DNA of 64,000 nt from CAYTZH01 sp964442285 (GCA_964442285.1 CAYTZH010000012.1:1-64000), one strand, 5' to 3'. Shown: positions 17,495-28,287, counted from the first letter of the stretch. A program made the numbers and translations. The notes: generated from the letters alone by a model not told the origin.

Positions 17495-17943
17495 ACGAGG
17501 ACACCCGCGTCGGCAGCTTCATGAATCCCAACGTGGTCTGCGCGCGGCCCGACATGACCGTGCGTGAGGTCGAGCGCCTGCTGACGCAGCGCCACGTCAC
17601 CGGCTGCCCGGTGGTGGACGACACCGGGAAGCCGGTCGGCGTCGTCTCCCAGTTCGACCTGATCGCTCACGAGGCGCCCCGGCGCACCGCGGGCTCGGCC
17701 GGGCGCTTCTACAGCGACGTCGACGACTACCAGGACATCGCCCTGGTGCCCGTCGACGCCTCCGACACACCCATCTCGGAGATCATGTCGCGCTCCCTCG
17801 TGAGCATCGAGCGCGAAGAGCCCTTGCGGGAAGCCGCGCGCATGATGCGCGATCGACGCGTCCACCGGCTGCTGGTCACCCACAAGGGCGTGCTCGTGGG
17901 CATCGTCTCGTCACTGGATCTCCTCGCGGCCCTCGTGGATTGA
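17491..17943 (+). CDS. Two-CBS-domain protein
   Basis: 150 residues, a CBS pair (Bateman module). CBS1 is NPNVVCARPDMTVREVERLLTQ through VVSQFDLIAHE, and CBS2 is MSRSLVSIEREEPLREAARMM through VSSLDLLAALV. Such modules bind adenine nucleotides. Its start overlaps the stop of the response regulator (ATGA), so it is made together with the two-component system and may feed energy status into it. A second stand-alone CBS protein is at 59199-59648. Confidence 0.92.
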   Translation: MNEDTRVGSFMNPNVVCARPDMTVREVERLLTQRHVTGCPVVDDTGKPVGVVSQFDLIAHEAPRRTAGSAGRFYSDVDDYQDIALVPVDASDTPISEIMSRSLVSIEREEPLREAARMMRDRRVHRLLVTHKGVLVGIVSSLDLLAALVD

Positions 17944-18009
17944 TCGCCCCTCGAGGGTTCACACGCGCGGCCCTTGTGGGCGCCGCGCGCGCCTGCAACT
18001 CTCCAGGAG

Positions 18010-18789
18010 ATGGCCGACGCCCTGCGTTTCCACGTCCGCCCCACGCTGCGGGATCCGCTTCTCCTGCTCGCCTTCGAGGGCTGGAACGACGCCGGCGAGT
18101 CGCCCTCCGGCGCCGCCCGCTACGTGGCGGAGGCCGTCGGCACCGCGCCCCTCGCCGAGATCGACGCCGAGCGTTTCTACGACTTCACGGCCCAGCGTCC
18201 CCAGGTCCGCATCGAGGCGGGCGGCGTGCGTCGCATCGAGTGGCCGCGCATGGAGTTCCGCTACGGCTCCCTGGACCTCGAGCGGGAGATCGTGATCGGC
18301 GTCGGTCCCGAGCCGCAGCTCTGCTGGCGGACCTTCAGCGACGAGGTCGTCGAGCTGGTCCGCGGGGTCGGCGTGCGCGAGGTGGTGCTCCTCGGCGCCT
18401 ACCTGGCCGACGTGCTCTACTCGCGTCCGGTGGCGGTCACGGGGTTCGGGAGCGAGTCCGCCCGGCTCGAGCGGGCCGGCGTGCGGCCGTCGGGCTACGA
18501 AGGTCCCACGGGCATCGTCGGGGTCCTCGGAGAGCGCTTCCGTCGCGAGGGACTCGTCATCACCAGCCTCTGGGCGGCGCTGCCCCACTACATCAGCGCC
18601 CAGCCGAACCCCCGCGGTGCCCTCTCGCTGCTCCACGCCCTGGAGGCGATCTTCGACCTGCGGGTCGACCTGGAGCCGCTGCGCGCCGAAGCCGCGGACT
18701 TCGAGCAGAAGATCTCGGCCCTGGTGGCGTCCGATCCGGAGCTCGCCGAGTACGTCCGGGAGCTCAAGCGTCGCGAGTTCGCCCAGTAG
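18010..18789 (+). CDS. PAC2 family protein
   Basis: 259 residues. The start LRDPLLLLAFEGWNDAGESP is the hallmark of the PAC2 (proteasome-assembling chaperone 2) domain. Further family features are VVLLGAYLADVLYSRPVAVTG and ITSLWAALPHYISAQPNP. In archaea and actinobacteria members relate to an ATP-grasp neighbour or proteasome assembly; in other bacteria the role is unknown. The ATG at 18010 directly follows AGGAG with no spacer, so the ribosome site is poor; an in-frame TTG at 17974 is the alternative start. No proteasome genes are nearby. Confidence 0.82.
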   Translation: MADALRFHVRPTLRDPLLLLAFEGWNDAGESPSGAARYVAEAVGTAPLAEIDAERFYDFTAQRPQVRIEAGGVRRIEWPRMEFRYGSLDLEREIVIGVGPEPQLCWRTFSDEVVELVRGVGVREVVLLGAYLADVLYSRPVAVTGFGSESARLERAGVRPSGYEGPTGIVGVLGERFRREGLVITSLWAALPHYISAQPNPRGALSLLHALEAIFDLRVDLEPLRAEAADFEQKISALVASDPELAEYVRELKRREFAQ

Positions 18790-18792
18790 CCG

Positions 18793-19044
18793 TCAGTCGA
18801 GCGGGATCGATTCCTCGATCAGCATGACCGGGATGCCGTCGTCGATCGGGTAGAGCACCTTGCCGTCCTCGCGGACGAGGCCCTCGGCCAGGCTCTTGGC
18901 GACCGGGTCGCCCCCGCGATTGCGGAGCTCTCCCGCGGTGATCCGCTGGTTGAGCGACGTGATCAGGTCCTCGGCGGCCGGCTTCACCGGCTGCTTCGTC
19001 TCCGGACAGACCAGGATCTCGAGCAGTTCCTCGTTCACGGGCAT
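18793..19044 (-). CDS. Trm112 family protein
   Basis: 83 residues, a little longer than the usual 60. LLEILVCPETKQPV and the C-terminal GKVLYPIDDGIPVMLIEESI are typical of Trm112/YcaR-like proteins, small partners of methyltransferases. One Cys remains at the usual zinc-knuckle position, without a full set of four. It is the last gene of the beta-oxidation run on the minus strand, 22 bases after the acyl-CoA dehydrogenase. Confidence 0.88.
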   Translation of the reverse strand: MPVNEELLEILVCPETKQPVKPAAEDLITSLNQRITAGELRNRGGDPVAKSLAEGLVREDGKVLYPIDDGIPVMLIEESIPLD

Positions 19045-19066
19045 GCCTTCCCCCTCCGGCCCCAGG

Positions 19067-20305
<1,239 letters not shown>

Positions 20306-20315
20306 GGCGGTCTCC

Positions 20316-21407
20316 TCAGACCAGGGTGAGCGCCTCGAAGACCGCGAAGCCCCGGGCGTTGCGAAGGTGCATCTCGGGCAGGTACTCCCGCGTGTAGCCG
20401 TGGCCGCCCAGGACCTGGACCGCGCCGTCGGCGACCTCCAGCGACACGCGCCTGACCTGCTGCAGCGCCAGGGCGGTCTCGCGCCGGGCGTCCTCGCCTC
20501 GATCGAGCCGCCAGGCGGCCTCCCAGACCAGCAGCCGGGCCGCGTCGATCTCGATGGCCATGTCGGCGAGCTTGAAGGCGATGGCCTGCTTGGTGGCCAC
20601 GGGCGACCCGAACACCTCGCGCTCCTTGGCGTAGTCGCGGGCCACCTCGAAGGCCGCCCGGGACACCCCCACCGCCATGGCGGCGAGCCCGACGCGGCCG
20701 CGGTCGACCAGCCGGGCCACGTCGGCGCCGGCCTCGCCTCCGAGGCGGGCGTCGGCGGGGACGCGCACGCCGTCGAGCCGGAGCGCCGCGGTCGGCAGGG
20801 CCTTGATGCCCATCCAGGTATCGGACTCGGCGCGCAGGCCGGCGGCGTCCCGCGGCACCAGGAAGGCCTGGGGGGGCGCATCCCCCTCGTCGGCCAGCAC
20901 GAGGACGACCTCGCCGCCGTCGAGCCAGGGCACCAGGCACTTCTCGCCGTCCAGGACGTAGTCGCCGCCGTCGCGGCGGGCCGTCGTCTTCGGCTGGAGC
21001 GGATCGCTCTCCACCCGGGGCTCCACGGCCGCCAGGGCGCCCGGTACGAAGTGGGGGCCGGTCACCCGGGGCAGCCACGCCGCCCGCTGGGCCTCGGTCC
21101 CGAAGTCGAGCAGGGGCAGGGCCAGCAGCGAGGGGGAGAGGATGCCCAGGGCGATGGAGAGGTCGCCCCAGGCCAGCTCCTCGGCCACCAGGACGCCCGT
21201 CACCGCGCTGCGCTCGCCCCCGCCCCCGAAGGCCTCGGGCACGGCGTTGGCCACCAGCCCGAGCTCGTGGGCCTGGGCGAGGACGTCGGCGGGCAGGGCG
21301 CCCGCCTCGTCGGCGGAGCGCGCCTTCTCGCGAACCTCGTTGGCGGCGAACTGGCGCACCGTCTCGATGATGAGCTGCTGCTCCTCCGACGGCTCGAATT
21401 CGATCAT
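20316..21407 (-). CDS. Acyl-CoA dehydrogenase, short C-terminus
   Basis: 363 residues. The N-terminus FEPSEEQQLIIETVRQFAA and the helical core KEREVFGSPVATKQAIAFKLAD are clear for the family. Compared with the neighbour, the FAD loop is altered (AAVEPRVESD in place of the usual TEPxAGSD) and the protein stops at ARGFAVFEALTLV. The Glu of the usual YEGT is kept as FEA, but the final arm that completes the family is missing. Its start follows directly after the thiolase stop. The two adjacent dehydrogenases could form a heteromer, as known for paired FadE proteins in steroid degradation; this is inference. Confidence 0.88.
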   Translation of the reverse strand: MIEFEPSEEQQLIIETVRQFAANEVREKARSADEAGALPADVLAQAHELGLVANAVPEAFGGGGERSAVTGVLVAEELAWGDLSIALGILSPSLLALPLLDFGTEAQRAAWLPRVTGPHFVPGALAAVEPRVESDPLQPKTTARRDGGDYVLDGEKCLVPWLDGGEVVLVLADEGDAPPQAFLVPRDAAGLRAESDTWMGIKALPTAALRLDGVRVPADARLGGEAGADVARLVDRGRVGLAAMAVGVSRAAFEVARDYAKEREVFGSPVATKQAIAFKLADMAIEIDAARLLVWEAAWRLDRGEDARRETALALQQVRRVSLEVADGAVQVLGGHGYTREYLPEMHLRNARGFAVFEALTLV

Positions 21408-22640
21408 CTACACCCGCTCCAGGATCGTGGTGATTCCCATGCCGCCGCCGATGCACATGGTGACGAGGCCGGTCGTCTTGTCCTGACGCTCCAGCTCGTC
21501 CAGCAGGGTCCCGATCAGCATGCCGCCGGTGGCGCCCAGGGGGTGACCCAGGGCGATGGCGCCGCCGTTCACGTTCACCTTCTCGTGGGGGAAGCCGAGG
21601 TCCTTCATCACCTTGAGCGGAATCGCGGCGAAGGCCTCGTTCACCTCGAGCAGGTCGATGTCCTCCGGCTTCATGCCCGCCTTCTGCAGGCAGCGGCGCG
21701 TGGCCGGCACCGGCGCCGTCAGCATGATCACGGGCTCGTCGCCGGCGGTCGCCATGGCGCGGACGCGGGCGCGGGGCCTCCAGCCCTGGGCGCGGGCGTA
21801 CTCCGGCGACGCCACCAGGACGGCGGAGGCGCCGTCGACGATGCCCGACGAGTTGCCGGCGTGGTGGACGTGGTTCACGCGGTCGATCTGCGGGTAGCGC
21901 TGCCTGGCCTTCTCGTCGAAGGAGAGCGTGTCGCCCTTCTGGACGTAGGCTCCCACCTGCTCGAACGACAGGGGCAGCTTCGCCAGGGTCTCGACCGTGG
22001 TGCCCGCGCGGGGGTGCTCGTCGCGCTCGAGCAGGGTCTTGCCGTCGGCGTCCCGCACCGGCAGGAGGCTGCGGTCGAAACGCTCCTCCTTCTGGGCCAC
22101 CGCGCAGCGGTCCTGGCTCGCGGCGGCGAAGCGGTCGCAGTCCTCGCGGCTGAAGCCCTCGAGGGTGGCGATGAGGTCGGCGGAGATGCCCTGGGGCACC
22201 AGAGGGTGGAGCTCGCGCAGGTGGCGGTTGTGGCCGTCCAGGCCGGACTTGTCCGCGCCCATGGGCAGGCGCGACATGGACTCCACGCCCCCGGCCACCA
22301 CGCAGTCCTGCATCCCGCTCATCACGCCCATGGCGGCGAAGTTGACCGCCTGCTGACCGGAGCCGCAGAAGCGATTGAGGGAGACGCCCGTGGCCTCGTG
22401 GGGCCAGCCGGCCGCCAGCACCGCCATGCGCCCGATGCAGCCGCCCTGCTCCCCGGTCTGGGTGACGCAGCCCACGACCACGTCCTCGACGTCCCGGGCC
22501 TCCAGCGCGGTGCGCTCCACCAGACCGTTCAGGCAGCGGGCGAAGAGCTCCTGGGGGTGGACGCTCGAGAGAGCGCCGGTTTCGGCCTTCCCGCGACCGC
22601 GCGGGGTGCGGACGGCGTCGATGATCCAGGCTTCCGGCAT
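21408..22640 (-). CDS. Thiolase (acetyl-CoA acyltransferase)
   Basis: 410 residues, the last step of beta-oxidation or, in reverse, acetoacetyl-CoA formation. The acyl-carrying Cys92 lies in LNRFCGSGQQAVNFAAMG, the active-site His in GGAIALGHPLGATGGML and the second Cys in VTMCIGGGMG. The ATG at 22640 has AGGA six bases upstream. It is the first gene of a four-gene minus-strand run (thiolase, two acyl-CoA dehydrogenases, Trm112). There is no hydratase or hydroxyacyl-CoA dehydrogenase in the run; the hydratase-like gene at 44394 is far away. Confidence 0.95.
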   Translation of the reverse strand: MPEAWIIDAVRTPRGRGKAETGALSSVHPQELFARCLNGLVERTALEARDVEDVVVGCVTQTGEQGGCIGRMAVLAAGWPHEATGVSLNRFCGSGQQAVNFAAMGVMSGMQDCVVAGGVESMSRLPMGADKSGLDGHNRHLRELHPLVPQGISADLIATLEGFSREDCDRFAAASQDRCAVAQKEERFDRSLLPVRDADGKTLLERDEHPRAGTTVETLAKLPLSFEQVGAYVQKGDTLSFDEKARQRYPQIDRVNHVHHAGNSSGIVDGASAVLVASPEYARAQGWRPRARVRAMATAGDEPVIMLTAPVPATRRCLQKAGMKPEDIDLLEVNEAFAAIPLKVMKDLGFPHEKVNVNGGAIALGHPLGATGGMLIGTLLDELERQDKTTGLVTMCIGGGMGITTILERV

Positions 22641-22998
22641 GGGGGGTCCTCGCGGGGCGCCGCCGGGCGACCGGGCCTGGCGGACGGCCTTCCGCTCCGA
22701 CTCTACCAGCCCGCCCGGAGGCCGGCGAGACGGGTCGGCGGGCGCCGACTTGTCCTTGACGAGGGGGGACTGACGCTGTAATCACCCCCGCGTCACCAGC
22801 CGAATGCAGGGACGGCGGGTGGCCTGGTGCTGTCGAGACTCCCGGAAACGCCCGGCGGCACCGCGGCCCGATTCGTCGAGACGTCGTCGAGACGTGGTGG
22901 CACTTCGTCGGCGCCGGTCTCCGAGGCCGTCCTCGGAACGACGTCGTCGACCGTTTGCGCGTTTCCGGGTGCCCGTTGAAAGGACGTGCCGCGCACCC
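22641..22998. other. Divergent gap between thiolase and ACIII operons
   Basis: 358 bases without a gene. It must hold the promoters of both operons. On the plus strand TTGACG at 22756-22761 followed 15 bases later by TGTAAT (22777-22782) is the best sigma-70-like pair, though the spacer is short. An 11-bp direct repeat TCGTCGAGACG occurs twice at 22873-22894. No RNA-like structure was noticed. The leader to actA would be about 210 bases. Confidence 0.45.
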
Positions 22999-23838
22999 AT
23001 GACCACCCTGCACCAGCGAACCCCTCTCTCCCGAATCGTCCGTCTCATCCTCGTCCTCGCTGTCGCCGGCCTCGCCGCCACGGCGCTGCTGTCGCTGCCC
23101 GGACTTCGCGGAACCGAGGCCCGCGCGGCCGACCCTTCGGAGCCCGCGCCCGCGTCGGGCGAAGTGCTGGTGGCCGGGAGCATCTGCGAGGCGCACGAGC
23201 TCCGCGCCCTCGCGGCCGAGCGGCCCGGCGTGCAGATCGAGATCCCGCCCGAGTACGACCAGGCCTACCCGTCGGCCTCGGCCTGCCTCACCCACGAGCT
23301 GACCTGGGATCCCGAAGCGCCCGGTCCCATGCAGCCCATCCCCTTCAGCCACGCCCACCACGCGGGCGAGTACGAGATCGACTGCCAGTACTGCCACTCG
23401 AGCGTCTCCTACTCCGCCCACGCCGGCGTGCCGTCGGTCGAGCTCTGCATGGGTTGTCACGCCCAGTTCTCCCAGGTCTACGACCAGGAGTTCGAAGGCA
23501 TCCGGATCCTCAAGGAGCACTGGGGCCACACCTACGAGCAGGTGGACGGGAAGTGGCAGGTGCAGCCGCGCGACCCGGAGCAGGCGCGGCCCATCGAGTG
23601 GAAGCGGATCCACTGGCTCCCGGAACACGTGCAGTTCAAGCACAACCGCCACATCGCCGCGGGCGTCGAGTGCTCGACCTGCCACGGGAACATGGAGCAG
23701 ATGAACAAGGTCTACCTCGTCCCCGACACCATCTGGTGGGGGTACGGGCTGCCGGCCCAGAAGCTCGAGATGGGCTGGTGCATCAACTGTCACCGCGAGA
23801 ACCAGGCGTCGCAGGACTGCCTCACCTGCCACTACTAG
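22999..23838 (+). CDS. actA: Alternative complex III pentaheme cytochrome c subunit ActA
   Basis: 279 residues. An N-terminal hydrophobic anchor (about residues 12-36) is followed by a periplasmic domain with five CxxCH heme sites: CQYCH (129), CMGCH (150), CSTCH (225), CINCH (261) and CLTCH (274). This is the ActA pattern, and the following five genes are actB to actF in canonical order. ActA takes electrons from the quinol-oxidising core toward cytochrome c or an oxidase. The start is the ATG at 22999; AAAGGA lies rather far upstream, so the exact start is less sure. The stop is 14 bases before actB. Confidence 0.95.
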   Translation: MTTLHQRTPLSRIVRLILVLAVAGLAATALLSLPGLRGTEARAADPSEPAPASGEVLVAGSICEAHELRALAAERPGVQIEIPPEYDQAYPSASACLTHELTWDPEAPGPMQPIPFSHAHHAGEYEIDCQYCHSSVSYSAHAGVPSVELCMGCHAQFSQVYDQEFEGIRILKEHWGHTYEQVDGKWQVQPRDPEQARPIEWKRIHWLPEHVQFKHNRHIAAGVECSTCHGNMEQMNKVYLVPDTIWWGYGLPAQKLEMGWCINCHRENQASQDCLTCHY

Positions 23839-23852
23839 GCACAGGACGACGG

Positions 23853-26800
23853 ATGCCCGAATTGGATCGGCGTGAGTTTCTGAAGCTTGTGGGCGTGGGC
23901 GCGGGTGCGGCCGCGAGCGCGGGCTGCTCCGACCCGGTGCAGAAGCTCATCCCGTACGTGGTCCATCACGAGGAGATCACACCCGGGATCCCGGTCTTCT
24001 ACGCGTCCACCTGCCAGGAGTGCCCGACCGGCTGCGGCCTGCACGTGAAGACCCGCGAGGCACGTCCGATCAAGCTCGAGGGCAATCCGAAGCATCCCAT
24101 CAACCGGGGTACCCTGTGCGCTCGCGGCCAGTCGGCCCTCGGCCGCACCTACCACCCGGATCGCTTCACCGGCCCCCAGCGCCGCGGCGCCGATGGCACC
24201 CTCGAGGCCATCTCCTGGGACGAGGCCCTGGATCTCCTGGCCGAGAAGGTCCGCGGCGCCGGGGCGGGAACCTGGGTCCTGGGCGGCGATCGCGGCCCGA
24301 CGATCAACCGCGTGGTCGACCGCTTCGTCGAGGCCACGGGGGCCGGCGGGCGCGTGGTCTACGATCCCTTCGCGCCAGAGGCGGTGCGCGAGGCCTGCCG
24401 CAGCCTCTACGGCGAGCCCCGCCAGGCCCGCTACGACCTGACCGACGCCGACCTCGTCCTCGATTTCGGCGCCGACTTCCTGGAGACCGGTCCGTCCCCC
24501 ACCGAGCACGGCCGGCAGTTCGCCGACGCCCGCGCCACGGACCGCCACGACCACGGCGGCGCGCGGCTGGTCTACCTGGGCGCGCGCCTGTCGATGACCG
24601 CGTCGAACGCCGACGAGTGGCTGCCGGTGAAGCCCGGCAGTGAGGGACTGGTAGCCCTCGCCATCGCCCGGGCCGCGGTCCAGGCCTCCGGCGCGTCGGT
24701 TCCGGACGCCTTCCGCGGGCTGCTCGCCGACGCCAATCCCGACCAGGTGGCCTCGCGGGCCGGTGTGGAGGCGGCCGCGATCCGCCGCGTGGGGGCCGCG
24801 GTGGCGCGGGCCGGCCGGGTGGTGGCGCTGCCGCCGGGCGTGGCCGTCACGAGCCGGCGGGCCGTGGCGTCGGCCGCGGCCGTGCTGATCCTCAACCACG
24901 TGGCCGGCGCCGTCGGGAAGACCGTCCACCTGGACCCAGAGCCCGAGGGTCGTGCCCGCGCGAGCACCCGAGAGGTGCTGCGGCTGGTCGATCACATGCG
25001 CTCCGGCGGCGTGAAGGTGCTGCTGGTCCACGACGCCAACCCCCTGTACTCGCTTCCCGCGGCTGCCGGCTTCGCGGAGGCCCTGGAGCAGGTGGACTTC
25101 GTGGTGTCCACCGCATCCCTCGCGGACGAGACCGCGATGCGGGCCGACCTGGTCCTGCCCGACCACACGCCGCTCGAGTCCTGGGGCGACGCCGAGCCGC
25201 GTCCCGGCGTCCGCTCCCTGCTCCAGCCCACCCTGCGCCCGCTCCACGACACCCGCGCGCTGCCCGACACGCTGCTCGACCTGGGCCGCAAGCTCGACAC
25301 CGCCCGGGACCTGCCGCCGGGCAGCTTCCGCAGCATCCTCGAGAGCGCCTGGGGCGGGGCCGCGGGCCTGCGCACCGCGCTCGCCGAGGGGGGTCGGTTC
25401 ACGGCCACCCCCGCCGCGCCGGCGGTGCCCGGGGGTGGCGCCGCCGCGCTCGAGGTGGTGGAGCCCCAGCTCGAGGGCGACGGCGGCTTCGCGCTGCTCG
25501 CCTTCCCCCATCCGCTGCTCTACGACGGTCGCGGCGCGAACCTGCCCTGGCTCCAGGAGATCCCGGACCCCGTGTCCAAGGTGGCGTGGCAGTCCTGGGC
25601 CGAGATCAGCACCGCGACGGCCGAGCGGCTCGGCCTCTCCACGGGCGACGTGGTCGCCCTCGAGACGCCGGCCGGCCGCGTCGAGGTGCCCGTGCTGCCC
25701 CGCGGCGGCATCCGGGACGACGTGGTGGCGGTGCCCATCGGCCAGGGCCACACGGTCGGCTACTACGCCTCCCTGGCCGGGGATGGACAGCCCGGCGAGG
25801 CCCGCGGCGTCAACGTGATCGAGGTCCTGCCGTCCGTCACCGACGAGAGCGGCGGCCGCGCCTGGCTTACGACGCAGGTCCAGGTCGAGCCCACCGGCGG
25901 CTTCCGGCGGCTTCCCCTGGTCCAGACCAGCGACAACAAGCGCAAGCGCATGCTCGGCGAGGCGGTGACCCTCGCGGCGCTCTCGAACGGCGACGGCGGG
26001 CACGCGGGAGGCCACGGCGGGGAGCATGGCGGCGGCGCAGCCCACGGCGACGGCCACGGCGGACCGGCCGGGCTCGGCGCGGCGGTCTACGCCCACGTGC
26101 ACGAGCCCATCGCGGGCTTCGACCCGGCCGACGATTCCCTCGAAGAGAGTCCCTACCGCTGGACGATGAGCGTCGACCTCGACCGCTGCAACGGCTGCAG
26201 CGCCTGCGTCGCGGCCTGCCACCTCGAGAACAACATCCCCGTGGTGGGCGAGGACGGCACCCTGCGGGCGCGGCAGATGTCCTGGATCCGCATCGAGCGC
26301 TTCGTCGGTGACGGCGAGCTCTCCGGCGGCACCGGACGACGCCCGACCTACCCCGCCCACGAGGAGCTCGGCGCCACCGACATCCGGCACTCTCCCATGA
26401 TGTGCCAGCAGTGCGGCGCGGCGCCCTGCGAGTCGGTCTGCCCGGTCATCGCGACCTACCACAATCCCGAGGGCCTGAACGGGATGGTCTACAACCGCTG
26501 CGTGGGCACGCGCTACTGCGCCAACAACTGCCCCTACAAGGTCCGCCGCTTCAACTACTACGACTATTCCCAGAGCCAGTGGCCCGGCCTGATGGCGCTG
26601 ATGACCAACCCGGACGTCACGGTCCGGGAGCAGGGCGTGATGGAGAAGTGCATGTTCTGCGTGCAGCGGATCACGGCGGCCCGGCAGACGGCCAAGGACG
26701 AGGACCGGGAGATCCGCGACGGGGAGGTGGTGACCGCCTGTCAGCAGACCTGCCCCACCCAGGCGATCCACTTCGGCAACGCCAAGGACCCGTCCGCGAA

Positions 26801-26915
26801 GATCACGGTCAAGAGCGACGATCCGAAGCGCGGCTACCACGCGCTCCACGTGCTCAACACGCGACCCGCGATCACCTACCACGCCAAGGTGACCCGGGGT
26901 CCGGTCGAGGGATGA
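23853..26915 (+). CDS. actB: Alternative complex III iron-sulfur/molybdopterin-fold subunit ActB
   Basis: 1020 residues, a fusion of two domains as in known ActB. A Tat-type signal (RREFLKLVGVGAGAAASAGC) leads a molybdopterin-oxidoreductase-like half (residues about 40-700) with Cys54, Cys57, Cys61 and Cys89 in CQECPTGCGL...LCARGQ. In characterised ACIII this half carries no molybdenum. A Gly/His-rich linker at about 716-741 (GGHAGGHGGEHGGG and on) precedes the ferredoxin half, which has clusters from Cys779 (CNGCSACVAACH), CQQCGAAPCESVCP, CVGTRYCANNCPY and CMFC...CQQTCP. These wire electrons between the quinol site and ActA. Confidence 0.95.
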   Translation: MPELDRREFLKLVGVGAGAAASAGCSDPVQKLIPYVVHHEEITPGIPVFYASTCQECPTGCGLHVKTREARPIKLEGNPKHPINRGTLCARGQSALGRTYHPDRFTGPQRRGADGTLEAISWDEALDLLAEKVRGAGAGTWVLGGDRGPTINRVVDRFVEATGAGGRVVYDPFAPEAVREACRSLYGEPRQARYDLTDADLVLDFGADFLETGPSPTEHGRQFADARATDRHDHGGARLVYLGARLSMTASNADEWLPVKPGSEGLVALAIARAAVQASGASVPDAFRGLLADANPDQVASRAGVEAAAIRRVGAAVARAGRVVALPPGVAVTSRRAVASAAAVLILNHVAGAVGKTVHLDPEPEGRARASTREVLRLVDHMRSGGVKVLLVHDANPLYSLPAAAGFAEALEQVDFVVSTASLADETAMRADLVLPDHTPLESWGDAEPRPGVRSLLQPTLRPLHDTRALPDTLLDLGRKLDTARDLPPGSFRSILESAWGGAAGLRTALAEGGRFTATPAAPAVPGGGAAALEVVEPQLEGDGGFALLAFPHPLLYDGRGANLPWLQEIPDPVSKVAWQSWAEISTATAERLGLSTGDVVALETPAGRVEVPVLPRGGIRDDVVAVPIGQGHTVGYYASLAGDGQPGEARGVNVIEVLPSVTDESGGRAWLTTQVQVEPTGGFRRLPLVQTSDNKRKRMLGEAVTLAALSNGDGGHAGGHGGEHGGGAAHGDGHGGPAGLGAAVYAHVHEPIAGFDPADDSLEESPYRWTMSVDLDRCNGCSACVAACHLENNIPVVGEDGTLRARQMSWIRIERFVGDGELSGGTGRRPTYPAHEELGATDIRHSPMMCQQCGAAPCESVCPVIATYHNPEGLNGMVYNRCVGTRYCANNCPYKVRRFNYYDYSQSQWPGLMALMTNPDVTVREQGVMEKCMFCVQRITAARQTAKDEDREIRDGEVVTACQQTCPTQAIHFGNAKDPSAKITVKSDDPKRGYHALHVLNTRPAITYHAKVTRGPVEG

Positions 26916-26919
26916 TTCG

Positions 26920-28287
26920 ATGACGCCGCCGCCGCCGCCGCCCGCTCAAGCCGCCGCCACCATGATCGCGCCCCCGGTGGCGCCGCGGGACTCGAGGATC
27001 AACCGCGACCTGCTCTCCGTGATGGACAGCGTCAGCCTGCCCTACTTCGGGCTCCTGGGCCTCGCCATCCTCGGCGTCCTCCAGGCTGCGGCGACCCTCC
27101 TCTATCAGACTTACGAGGGTCTCGGGATCGCGGGCTACGCCAACCCGGTCTTCTGGGGCGTCTACATCGTCACCTTCGTCTTCTGGGTCGGCATCGCCCA
27201 CGCGGGCACCCTGATCTCCGCGATCCTCTACCTCTTCCGCGCCAAGTGGCGGAACGCGATCAACCGCGGCGCGGAGGCCATGACCGTCTTCGCCGTCCTC
27301 ACCGCCGCGCTCTTCCCGCTGATCCACATCGGCCGCATCTGGAAGTTCTACTTCCTGATCCCGTACCCGAACCAGCGCGCCCTGTGGGTGAACTTCAAGA
27401 GCCCGCTGCTCTGGGACGTGTTCGCCGTGAACACGTACATGACGATCTCCATCGTCTTCTTCTACGTGGGCCTGATCCCGGACATCGCGATCGCGCGGGA
27501 CCGCAGCACGGGCTGGCGCAAGGTCCTCTACTCGATCCTGTCTCTCGGCTGGCAGGGAACGGCCGGACAGTGGAAGGCCCACAACCGCACGGTGCTCCAC
27601 CTCTCGGGGCTGGCCACGCCCCTCGTGCTCTCGGTGCACAGCGTCGTGTCCTGGGACTTCGCCGTCTCGATCGTCCCCGGCTGGCACGCCACGATCTTCG
27701 CGCCCTACTTCGTGGCGGGCGCGATCTTCTCCGGCTTCGCCATGGTGCTCACGGTGATGATCCCGGTGCGACGGATCTTCGGACTCGAGGCCTACATCAC
27801 CGACTACCACTTCGAGAACATGGCCCGGTTCATTCTGCTGACGTCGGTGATCATCGGCTACGCCTACGGCATCGAGTACTTCATCGCCTGGTACAGCGGG
27901 GTGGAGGCCGAGCGCACCAGCTTCTACCTGCGCGCCTTCGGTCCCTACTGGATCTCCACCTGGATCATGATCCTGTGCAACGGCGTCTTCCCGCAGCTGC
28001 TCTGGATCAAGCGCCTGCGGACGAACATCCCCTTCCTGTTCGGGCTCTCCCTGCTCATCAACATCGGCATGTGGTTCGAGCGGTACGTCATCATCATCAC
28101 GTCCTTGTCCCGCGAGTACGACCCGGCGTCCTGGGGCATCTACGTCCCGAGCGCCGCCGAGATGTCGGTGCTGATCGGCAGCTTCTCGTGGTTCAGCATG
28201 TTCTTCCTGATCTTCCTGAAGATCTTCCCCGTGGTGGCGATCGCCGAGGTCAAGGAGCTGGCGATCCACGACAAGGAGCACGCCTGA
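26920..28287 (+). CDS. actC: Alternative complex III membrane subunit ActC (NrfD/PsrC type)
   Basis: 455 residues with about ten transmembrane helices after a proline-rich N-terminus (PPPPPPAQAA). It is an NrfD/PsrC-like quinol-interacting subunit; helices such as PVFWGVYIVTFVFWVGIAHAG and LFPLIHIGRIWKFYF hold conserved polar residues thought to belong to the quinol pocket or a proton path. It begins 4 bases after the actB stop, and its stop overlaps the actD start (TGATG). It is paralogous in fold to ActF. Confidence 0.95.
   Translation: MTPPPPPPAQAAATMIAPPVAPRDSRINRDLLSVMDSVSLPYFGLLGLAILGVLQAAATLLYQTYEGLGIAGYANPVFWGVYIVTFVFWVGIAHAGTLISAILYLFRAKWRNAINRGAEAMTVFAVLTAALFPLIHIGRIWKFYFLIPYPNQRALWVNFKSPLLWDVFAVNTYMTISIVFFYVGLIPDIAIARDRSTGWRKVLYSILSLGWQGTAGQWKAHNRTVLHLSGLATPLVLSVHSVVSWDFAVSIVPGWHATIFAPYFVAGAIFSGFAMVLTVMIPVRRIFGLEAYITDYHFENMARFILLTSVIIGYAYGIEYFIAWYSGVEAERTSFYLRAFGPYWISTWIMILCNGVFPQLLWIKRLRTNIPFLFGLSLLINIGMWFERYVIIITSLSREYDPASWGIYVPSAAEMSVLIGSFSWFSMFFLIFLKIFPVVAIAEVKELAIHDKEHA

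Noticed and set aside
23853..26915. Formate dehydrogenase or other molybdenum oxidoreductase
   Set aside because: The order actA-F, the fused ferredoxin half and the pentaheme partner identify ActB of alternative complex III, where this domain lacks molybdenum.
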